Shown: positions 14,153 through 20,480 of the stretch, one piece after another
Layout: each line of letters starts with the position of its first letter
Numbering within the stretch: position 1 is the first letter of the stretch
From: UBA11891 sp965658355
GTDB taxonomy: Bacteria; Bacteroidota; Bacteroidia; Flavobacteriales; Flavobacteriaceae
DNA length: 21,448 nt
Reading direction: 5' to 3'
NCBI GenBank assembly: GCA_965658355.1
Contig: CBFHRX010000029.1
Location: 1-21,448, forward strand
The notes under the pieces: model-generated
What the model was told of the DNA's origin: nothing
Database searches by the model: none
The model's input: the letters and a program-made list of their open reading frames with translations, nothing else
Made by a program: the position numbers and the translations under genes

Positions 14153-15486
14153 TGCGAACACTCATACAAAATGCAACAGTCATTAATGAAGGGCAATCCA
14201 AGCGATTGGATGTCGCTTTGGAAGGGGAGCGAATTGTTGCAGTAGCAACACAAATAGAAAAGCAAGAGGGTGATGTCTGTATAGATGCTACGGGGCTTCA
14301 CTTATTACCCGGTCTAATTGACGATCAGGTACACTTTAGAGAACCTGGGCTTACCCATAAAGCGGATATTGCTACCGAATCACAGGCAGCTGTAGCAGGG
14401 GGTATTACTTCGTTTATTGAAATGCCCAACACCCAGCCCCAAACAACGGATATAGAAGCACTGGAAGCCAAGTTTGAAACCGCCTCTACCAAAGCTGCAG
14501 CTAATTATTCCTTTATGTTTGGGGGTACAAATGACAATCTCGAAGAGATTCTGAAATTGGATAAAAATGCGGTGGCAGGATTAAAGCTTTTTTTAGGATC
14601 CTCAACAGGGAATATGTTGGTTGATTCCCCTGACGTATTAGAGAAAATATTTTCAAACACAGATATGGTTATATCTGTTCATTGTGAAGATGAAGAGACG
14701 ATTCGGGCGAATACAGCTGACTATGTGGCAAAGTATGGAGAGGCTATTCCTATTGAGTTGCACCCGACAATCCGAAGTGAGGAAGCCTGTTATTTATCCT
14801 CCTCTAAAGCCATAGAGTTGGCAAAAAAAACAGGCGCTCGTCTGCATGTTTTTCATCTTTCTACAGCCAAAGAGACCACACTTTTTGACAATAGTATTCC
14901 TTTGGAAAAAAAGAAAATCACAGCGGAGGTTTGTGTCCACCATTTGTGGTTTTCGGATGCTGATTATGCGGATAAAAAAACACGAATCAAATGGAATCCA
15001 GCAGTAAAAAGTCAAAAAGATCAAGACGGTTTGTGGGAAGCTCTTAATGATGACCGTATTGATGTATTGGCGACTGATCATGCGCCTCATACCTTGGCCG
15101 AAAAGCAAAACCCATACACAAAAGCACCTTCCGGTGGGCCCTTAGTACAACATGCGCTTTTGGCCTTATTAACCGCTTCTAAAAAAGGAAAAATAAGCTT
15201 GGAGAAACTGGTGCAAAAAGCCTGTCACAATCCCGCTATTTTATTTGATATTAAAGAACGGGGCTATATCAAAGTAGGTTATTATGCTGATTTGGTTTTG
15301 GTAGATCTGCAAAAGACGACGACTGTCACACCTGATTCACTCCTGTATAAATGTGGATGGTCTCCTTTTGAAGGGACCCGTTTCGATGCAGCTATCCATA
15401 CTACTTTTGTGAATGGTATTTTGGCTTATGCTGATGGAAAGGTGCAAGCTGTTACTGCAGGCCAAAGATTGGAATTTGATAGATAA
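14152..15486 (+). CDS. pyrC: Dihydroorotase (amidohydrolase superfamily)
   Basis: Interconverts carbamoyl-aspartate and dihydroorotate in pyrimidine synthesis. The 444 residues show the amidohydrolase barrel: LLPGLIDDQVHFREPG at 51-66, AVAGGITSFIEMPNT, the GLKLFLGSSTGN segment with K145 (possible carboxylated bridging Lys), HCEDE (H177), LHVFHLSTAKE (H232, H235), VCVHHLWF, and DVLATDHAPHT with D309/H310. The usual H-x-H at strand 1 is Q59-V-H61, so one metal-ligand His is replaced by Gln. From memory this is shared by many Bacteroidota dihydroorotases. The ATG overlaps the glycosyltransferase stop (TAATG), indicating co-transcription. Allantoinase or hydantoinase is less likely given the FREPGLTHKAD and SGGPLVQHAL motifs. 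Confidence 0.93.
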   Translation: MRTLIQNATVINEGQSKRLDVALEGERIVAVATQIEKQEGDVCIDATGLHLLPGLIDDQVHFREPGLTHKADIATESQAAVAGGITSFIEMPNTQPQTTDIEALEAKFETASTKAAANYSFMFGGTNDNLEEILKLDKNAVAGLKLFLGSSTGNMLVDSPDVLEKIFSNTDMVISVHCEDEETIRANTADYVAKYGEAIPIELHPTIRSEEACYLSSSKAIELAKKTGARLHVFHLSTAKETTLFDNSIPLEKKKITAEVCVHHLWFSDADYADKKTRIKWNPAVKSQKDQDGLWEALNDDRIDVLATDHAPHTLAEKQNPYTKAPSGGPLVQHALLALLTASKKGKISLEKLVQKACHNPAILFDIKERGYIKVGYYADLVLVDLQKTTTVTPDSLLYKCGWSPFEGTRFDAAIHTTFVNGILAYADGKVQAVTAGQRLEFDR

Positions 15487-15529
15487 TCAAGGCGAAAATA
15501 AACCTACTACCGATACTTTATTATTGCAT

Positions 15530-15895
15530 ATGAAGCTAAAATTAACTTTCTCGATTTTCGTATTAGCTGTGGTAACCGCCTGCTCACCAGATCTGTTTGA
15601 TCGTCCTGAAAATCTAATCTCAGAAGATGAAATGGTGAAAATTCAATTGGACCTGAGTTTGATTGAGGTCATGCAAAAAGGATATACAGGTGAGATTATT
15701 GCAGATTCAATCATGGGACTTCCTTATGTATTTTCAAAATATAAAATAGACAGCTTGCAGCTCACTCAGTCAGAAACCTACTATGCCAAAAATCCAAAAA
15801 TTGGATTGCGTATATACGGCCGCGTACAATTGGCACTGGATAAAAAAATAGACAGTCTCAATAGGGTGATCCAAAACATGGAAAAAGAAAAGTAG
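15530..15895 (+). CDS. DUF4296 family lipoprotein
   Basis: From ATG 15530 this encodes 121 residues: a lipoprotein signal peptide (MKLKLTFSIFVLAVVTA, lipobox ending at C18) and a small soluble domain rich in D/E and K. The PENLISEDEMVKIQLDLSLIE stretch, followed later by FSKYKIDSLQLTQSETYYAKNP, is the signature of DUF4296, a Bacteroidota family of unknown function. The frame is open to 15413 inside pyrC, but only the ATG at 15530 puts a signal peptide at the N-terminus. It lies 43 bases after pyrC, so it is probably the third gene of the operon. Likely anchored in the outer or inner membrane, facing the periplasm. Confidence 0.87.
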   Translation: MKLKLTFSIFVLAVVTACSPDLFDRPENLISEDEMVKIQLDLSLIEVMQKGYTGEIIADSIMGLPYVFSKYKIDSLQLTQSETYYAKNPKIGLRIYGRVQLALDKKIDSLNRVIQNMEKEK

Positions 15896-15909
15896 TAAAA
15901 AAGAGGCTC

Positions 15910-16902
15910 TTATGGGGTTATATAATCGCGAAGCTTTTGATCTAGAGAGCGATATTTAAATCCCTTTAAGGTTCTCGTAATCTCGCTTCCATCGTAAACC
16001 GTTTGGGTGCATAAAGAGTCTATGAGCGCAGGAGAAAGTTTTCTTTTTCTGCCCACGTATTGCAGCACTTTTTCCAATCGGTATAAAAGAGTCAAGGCTT
16101 TTCTGCTCATTATTTTTGGGGTGAACTTCTTGTTCTGACACGCTCTTATTTTTTGGATTAATTCTTGATAGGTCCAGTTTTCAGAAACTAAAACAAAGCG
16201 TCTTCGAGATATTTTTTGCTGTAGGGCTTCAAAGATCACCTGTACTACATCTTCAACAGCCACGAAGCCACTCCCCCCTTCAGTAATCCAGTTCCCAAAC
16301 TTATTTTGTTGTTGAATGAGTTGTTGCAAGGGACTGTTATGCGGGCCCTTTCCTAAGATTACTCCTGGATTAAAGATACATCCCGCTAAGCCTTCCGCAA
16401 AGCCTCTCCACAGTTCAGTCTCTGCCATTTGCTTCGTGTAGCTATAAGCAGAGTGGAGCGCCTCTTTATCCCAGAGGCTTTCTTCGTTGGTACGATTTCT
16501 TTTCGCGTCTTTTCCCAAGGCTGCTATAGAGCTTAGATGTCCAAACCATTCGATCTTATATTGCAGTGCGTGGTTGACTAATTGTGCTGTTACGCGAACA
16601 TTTTGCTGCATCATTTTTTCTTCCTCTTCGGAATCTAAAGAGACAAATGCAGCGGTATGAATTAAATGCGTAACCCCTTCAAAAATGGCTGAGAACTGCC
16701 CCACATCAGTAAGATCTGCACAGCGCCATTTGAGGGTATCAATACGAGCGCTTTCTGTTGGGTTTTCTTCTTGCAGAAATAGAAGAGTTTCTTCTTTTTT
16801 GGAAAGAGAGCGGTATAGAGCGATAACAGGATAGTCCGAAAGTAGGAATTTAGAGAGGAGATGTCTTCCTATAAAACCTGTCGCTCCAGTGATTAATAGC
16901 AT
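15910..16902 (-). CDS. NAD-dependent epimerase/dehydratase (extended SDR)
   Basis: A 330-residue extended short-chain dehydrogenase. The Rossmann start is MLLITGATGFIGRHLL with GATGFIG at 6-12. The HLIHTAAFVSLD segment follows, then HLSSIAALG, and the catalytic pair is Y153-xxx-K157 (YSYTK). A DUF-like C-terminal substrate region follows. Substrate is not evident; relatives act on nucleotide sugars, sterols or dihydroflavonol-like compounds. The longest frame begins at TTG 16908, but that codon overlaps the -7 box, so ATG 16902 is preferred. It is divergent from tyrS with 76 bases between starts, and its 3' end lies 14 bases from the DUF4296 stop. Confidence 0.9.
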   Translation of the reverse strand: MLLITGATGFIGRHLLSKFLLSDYPVIALYRSLSKKEETLLFLQEENPTESARIDTLKWRCADLTDVGQFSAIFEGVTHLIHTAAFVSLDSEEEEKMMQQNVRVTAQLVNHALQYKIEWFGHLSSIAALGKDAKRNRTNEESLWDKEALHSAYSYTKQMAETELWRGFAEGLAGCIFNPGVILGKGPHNSPLQQLIQQQNKFGNWITEGGSGFVAVEDVVQVIFEALQQKISRRRFVLVSENWTYQELIQKIRACQNKKFTPKIMSRKALTLLYRLEKVLQYVGRKRKLSPALIDSLCTQTVYDGSEITRTLKGFKYRSLDQKLRDYITP

Positions 16903-16905
16903 GTC

Positions 16906-16913
16906 CAAAACTA
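16906..16913 (-). promoter_or_regulatory. -7 box for the epimerase gene
   Basis: TAGTTTTG (16913-16906, minus) matches TAnnTTTG and stops three bases before the ATG at 16902, predicting a leaderless transcript. No TTTG -33 element is visible. The motif is divergent from, and within 41 bases of, the tyrS -7 box. Confidence 0.42.
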
Positions 16914-16930
16914 AGGAATTTAATCGGCTG

Positions 16931-16961
16931 TTTTTTCTTTGCTTTTAGAAATCTATCTTTG
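16931..16961 (+). promoter_or_regulatory. Candidate promoter for tyrS
   Basis: TATCTTTG (16954-16961) matches TAnnTTTG. TTTT at 16931-16934 is a near -33 element with a 19-base spacer. Seventeen bases separate the box from the tyrS ATG, implying a leader of roughly 10-13 bases, the same geometry as leuS and pyrH. Confidence 0.55.
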
Positions 16962-16978
16962 CTGACAAATTAGCTGTT

Positions 16979-18271
16979 ATGCCAAAAAACTTTGTTGAAG
17001 AACTGCGCTGGAGAGGACTCATTCACGATATTATGCCTGAGACTGAAAGCTATTTAAATGAAAATCAAGTATCCGGCTATATTGGTTTTGACCCCACTGC
17101 AGACTCTTTGCATATTGGCAGTTTGGTACAAATTTTAATCTTGATGCATTTTCAATCAGCTGGTCATCGTCCCATTGTTTTAGTAGGAGGTGCTACTGGG
17201 ATGATTGGAGATCCTTCAGGAAAGTCTGATGAACGAAACTTATTGGATGCACAAACCCTTCAAAAAAATTGTGATGGGATTCAACAGCAATTAACAAGTT
17301 TTTTGGATTTTGACACAAAAGAATCTAATGCAGCTGTATTGGTCAATAATTACGACTGGATGAAAGACTTTAGTTTGATTGATTTTTCACGTGATATAGG
17401 CAAGCATATAACAGTCAACTATATGATGTCCAAAGATTCTGTTAAAAAAAGATTGGGGTCTGAATCCAAAGTAGGGATGTCTTTTACAGAATTTACCTAT
17501 CAGCTGTTACAGGGATATGATTTTCTTCATTTATACGAAAACATGGATTGCAAGCTTCAAATGGGAGGAAGTGATCAATGGGGGAATATCACAACTGGAA
17601 CAGAATTAGTGCGAAGAAAAGCAGGTGGTAAAGCTTTTGCGATTACATGCCCTTTGATTACCAAAGCAGATGGTAGTAAGTTTGGGAAAACAGAAGGCGG
17701 TAATATTTGGTTGGATGCCAATCGTACATCTCCTTATAAATTTTATCAGTATTGGCTTAATACGTCTGATATAGATGCAGAAAGCTATATCAAAATATTC
17801 ACATTCCTTTCTCAGAGCGAGATAGAGAATCTTATTGAGGAGCATCAGGAAGCCCCTCATATGCGTTTGCTTCAAAAAAAGTTAGCAGCGTCTGTTACCG
17901 GACTGGTTCATGGAAAAGAAGAATTGGATAAAGCGATACAAGCTTCCTCTATCCTTTTTGGAAAATCTACAGAAGCGGATATCAAGCAGTTGGATGCACA
18001 AACCTTTTTAGATGTATTTGAGGGAGTGCCACAAGGGGCTGTCACAGTATCAGAATTAGAGGGCTTGGATATGATTGCCGCTTTAGCAACCAAAACAGGA
18101 TTTTTAGCTTCTAATGGTGAGGCCAGAAGAGCGCTTAAGGAAAATTCCATTTCTGTCAATAAAAAGAAAGTAACAGAGTCCTATACCATTAGCTCAGAGG
18201 ATTTGATTGCGGGTCAGTATGTTTTACTGCAACGCGGGAAGAAAAATTATTTTATTTTAACGATCAGCTAG
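16979..18271 (+). CDS. tyrS: Tyrosyl-tRNA synthetase
   Basis: Charges tRNA-Tyr. The 430 residues contain the class I core with GYIGFDPTADSLHIGSL (HIGH-equivalent HIGS at 45-48), GGATGMIGDPSGKSDERN, the tyrosine-binding region QGYDFLHLYENMDCKLQMGGSDQWGNI, and the KMSKS-equivalent KFGKT at 234-238. A C-terminal S4 RNA-binding domain occupies about 365-425. Both motif variants are normal for bacterial TyrRS. The start at ATG 16979 fits a short leader from the upstream -7 box. The TAG stop overlaps the 3' end of the convergent acyl-protein synthetase-like gene by eight bases. Confidence 0.97.
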   Translation: MPKNFVEELRWRGLIHDIMPETESYLNENQVSGYIGFDPTADSLHIGSLVQILILMHFQSAGHRPIVLVGGATGMIGDPSGKSDERNLLDAQTLQKNCDGIQQQLTSFLDFDTKESNAAVLVNNYDWMKDFSLIDFSRDIGKHITVNYMMSKDSVKKRLGSESKVGMSFTEFTYQLLQGYDFLHLYENMDCKLQMGGSDQWGNITTGTELVRRKAGGKAFAITCPLITKADGSKFGKTEGGNIWLDANRTSPYKFYQYWLNTSDIDAESYIKIFTFLSQSEIENLIEEHQEAPHMRLLQKKLAASVTGLVHGKEELDKAIQASSILFGKSTEADIKQLDAQTFLDVFEGVPQGAVTVSELEGLDMIAALATKTGFLASNGEARRALKENSISVNKKKVTESYTISSEDLIAGQYVLLQRGKKNYFILTIS

Positions 18272-19259
18272 TTTCCCCTACCATAAGATTACAGCCTCTT
18301 ATCTCTGCAGCGTCAAACCGACCGAGTACCTCAAAATAACCAGAGTCGTATTTTTTACCTAGATCTTGAGTAGCTAGAAAAGCGCAGCTATCTTGATTTG
18401 CTAAATCCATAATATTTAGGCCACCCGTTTGTCCGGCTGCAACGAGACTAAAAGGATCCGAGGTATCGCGAATAAAAACCTGCATCCACGGGGGTGGTAT
18501 AAACAGGCCTAATTCATTACAATATGCCTGAGATAGTAACTCTGTCATGCCGTATTCGGAATGAATAAAGGGAGTCCCTAATTGTGATTTAAGGATGTCG
18601 TGAAGTTCGGCTCGAATCATTTCTTTTTTACGGCCTTTCATACCCCCTGTTTCCATAACAAGCGTATGTTTCAACTGCTGAGGAAAAAGAGAAGCAAAGT
18701 CCAAAAGCGCAAACGATACCCCTATTAATAAAGTCTTCTGACCTCTTGATTCTAGTGCTTGAAGTTGGGTCGAGAGGGCTTCAAAATCATGTAAATAAAA
18801 ACCACTTTCTTTTTGTTGGCTTTTTTCAATCATATCCGCCACCATATAAACCAAAGAGGAATCTTTTCGTTCTAAGTAAGAAGGCAATAGTGCCAACACT
18901 ACATACTCTTCAATTCGGCCGTAAAGAGGCTTAAAAGCGGTTCGAAAGCTCCATTCATACAATTTGAGATCGCTTATGAAATGTTGCGATGTTTGAGTTG
19001 CTGTGGTGCCACTAGACCGAAAGACAGTAGCTGTTGGCTTGGCGCCACACTTAATTTCACGGTTCTTAAAGAAAGAAATCGGAAGGCAGGGAATGTCCTC
19101 GAGTTTTGAAATACTCCCCACGGGTTGGTTGATAAGGTCACAGTAGGCTCTATAGACAGCACAATTTTCATATTGGTATTCAAAAGTGTGGAAGGCAGCC
19201 TCTTTAAAAGTGTCCTTTGAATGTATGGCTTCTAAATCGGATATGGAAAGGGACTGCAT
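18264..19259 (-). CDS. LuxE/PaaK-like acyl-protein synthetase (ANL superfamily)
   Basis: A 331-residue adenylate-forming protein. It has the phosphate-binding FRSSGTTATQT (SSGTT at 82-86), ETGGMKGRKKE at 203-213, the adenine-pocket SEYGMTELLSQAY from 234, DLG at 299-301, and a terminal FEVLGRFDAAEIRGCNLM. These are the features of the acyl-protein synthetase (LuxE) branch, which is shorter than typical acyl-CoA ligases. No luxCDAB genes are present, so bioluminescence is not implied; activation of an acyl group is the most that can be inferred. The ATG directly abuts the TAA of the small T9SS-sorted protein gene, and the two form a unit. The end overlaps tyrS by eight bases. Confidence 0.88.
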   Translation of the reverse strand: MQSLSISDLEAIHSKDTFKEAAFHTFEYQYENCAVYRAYCDLINQPVGSISKLEDIPCLPISFFKNREIKCGAKPTATVFRSSGTTATQTSQHFISDLKLYEWSFRTAFKPLYGRIEEYVVLALLPSYLERKDSSLVYMVADMIEKSQQKESGFYLHDFEALSTQLQALESRGQKTLLIGVSFALLDFASLFPQQLKHTLVMETGGMKGRKKEMIRAELHDILKSQLGTPFIHSEYGMTELLSQAYCNELGLFIPPPWMQVFIRDTSDPFSLVAAGQTGGLNIMDLANQDSCAFLATQDLGKKYDSGYFEVLGRFDAAEIRGCNLMVGETS

Positions 19260-19601
19260 TTATTGAATGACCAAACGCTGTACAGCAGTTTTGTTATTTT
19301 GTATTAATTGAAATAAGTAAATCCCCGTCTGTAAAGAACTAACATCCAGAGTGTTTTCCTGGGTTTTGATATTATACACCAATTCACCCATTACATTATA
19401 AATGCGAATTTCTTTTGGTGTTCCACTACTGCTTTCAATAGTAAGGGGCTGTTGGTTCAGTGGATTGGGGTAAATTTTAAATTCTAATTTTCCCTCTTGT
19501 TGATACGTGATGTCAGCGTAAAAGGGATCGACCTGGGACCATAACATGGAGGAATGTAGGCTCATAAACCAAAAAGTAAGAAGCTGAAGCAACTGTTTCA
19601 T
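19260..19601 (-). CDS. Minimal secreted protein with T9SS type A sorting domain
   Basis: A 113-residue protein consisting of a Sec signal peptide (about 1-23, ending near MLWSQ), a linker of only about 15 residues (VDPFYADITYQQEGK), and a complete type IX secretion C-terminal domain (about 38-113). The domain markers are FKIYPNPLNQ, a central IRIYNVMGELVYN, and the end LQTGIYLFQLIQNNKTAVQRLVIQ. Such domains target cargo through the outer membrane and are normally removed by the PorU sortase. Here there is almost no passenger. It may be a short surface peptide, a decoy or regulator of the T9SS, or a remnant of a larger cargo gene, although the reading frame and signal peptide are intact. It is followed immediately by the LuxE-like gene. 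Confidence 0.85.
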   Translation of the reverse strand: MKQLLQLLTFWFMSLHSSMLWSQVDPFYADITYQQEGKLEFKIYPNPLNQQPLTIESSSGTPKEIRIYNVMGELVYNIKTQENTLDVSSLQTGIYLFQLIQNNKTAVQRLVIQ

Positions 19602-19688
19602 GGGGAAAATTCTACAATCAAATTACGAAAATTAGATTGGGGTAGCATAATTTTTTTTCAACTTAAACTTAAGCTAACATTGATTTCT

Positions 19689-19696
19689 TAAATTTG
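19689..19696 (+). promoter_or_regulatory. -7 box for the two-component system genes
   Basis: TAAATTTG matches TAnnTTTG. It lies 97 bases before the response regulator ATG, giving a leader of about 90 bases, the longest in the window. No clear TTTG -33 element is visible; a run of eight T (from 19651) lies further upstream. Other promoters in 19602-19793 cannot be excluded. Confidence 0.35.
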
Positions 19697-19793
19697 AGAG
19701 AATTAATCATTCAATAAAGGGTTGACCATAACAGTTGTTTTACATCGATACACCTGTACTTAGTAATGATAAAGCAACGATAGAAAAAGCCAT

Positions 19794-20480
19794 ATGAAAA
19801 AAAGCAACATAAAAATTCTCTTAGTAGATGATGAACCAGACATACGAGAATTGGTGGGGTATAATTTAGCCAGCGAAGGCTATCAGATTCTTGAAGCTGA
19901 AGATGGAGAAGAAGCTGTTAAGATGGCCAACGAAAACCAGCCTCATTTAATCATTATGGACGTAATGATGCCCAATATGGATGGTATTACAGCCTGTGAG
20001 CAGATTCGCCAAAATCCTAAATTGCAAGCAACTGTTATTATGTTTTTATCTGCTAGAGGAGAAGATTTTTCCCTTGTTGCTGCTTTTGATGCAGGTGCCG
20101 ATGATTATGTGGCCAAGCCCATAAAACCGAAAATTCTCATTTCCAAAGTAAAAGGATTGTTGCGGCGATTTAAGAATGCGGAAGATACCCCTCCTATATT
20201 AACTTTTGATTCCTTAAAGATTGATCGTGAAGAATACAAGGTAACGGCCAATGGAACTTCTTTTTCGCTCCCTCGTAAAGAATTTGAACTCCTTTACCTA
20301 TTAGCGTCTAGGCCTAATAAAGTTCACAAGCGAGAAAAAATAATGGAAAAGATATGGGGGAGTGAAGTAGTCGTTGGAGATCGTACTATTGACGTTCATA
20401 TTCGAAAATTACGAGAAAAAGTAGGTGAAAAATATTTTAAAACGGTAAAAGGAGTCGGCTATAAATTTGAAAACGAATAA
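19794..20480 (+). CDS. OmpR/PhoB-family response regulator
   Basis: A 228-residue regulator. The receiver domain (about 6-124) has the acidic VDDEPD at 11-16, phosphoacceptor D56 in LIIMDVMMPNMDG, the conserved S86 in FLSARGE and K108 in VAKPIKPK. The C-terminal winged helix (about 133-228) has the RKEFELLYLLASRPNKVHKREKI recognition scaffold and VVGDRTIDVHIRKLREKVG. It acts as a phosphorylation-controlled DNA-binding transcription factor. It is most like the PhoB/RprY-type regulators of Bacteroidota; the stimulus is not deducible. The downstream kinase overlaps its last codons by 14 bases, so the pair is translationally coupled. It is divergent from the T9SS-sorted protein gene (192 bases between starts). 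Confidence 0.96.
   Translation: MKKSNIKILLVDDEPDIRELVGYNLASEGYQILEAEDGEEAVKMANENQPHLIIMDVMMPNMDGITACEQIRQNPKLQATVIMFLSARGEDFSLVAAFDAGADDYVAKPIKPKILISKVKGLLRRFKNAEDTPPILTFDSLKIDREEYKVTANGTSFSLPRKEFELLYLLASRPNKVHKREKIMEKIWGSEVVVGDRTIDVHIRKLREKVGEKYFKTVKGVGYKFENE

Noticed and set aside
15893..15912. Possible terminator hairpin AAGAG-G-CTCTT between the DUF4296 and epimerase stops
   Set aside because: The loop would be a single base, the stem is weak, and no T-tract follows in either direction.
18264..19259. Bioluminescence or phenylacetate pathway function for the LuxE-like protein
   Set aside because: No luxCDAB or paa genes are present, and the domain alone supports only an acyl-activating enzyme.
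19766..19783. Five-codon upstream reading frame (MIKQR) in the response regulator leader
   Set aside because: Very short, with no ribosome binding site; expected by chance in a leader of this length.
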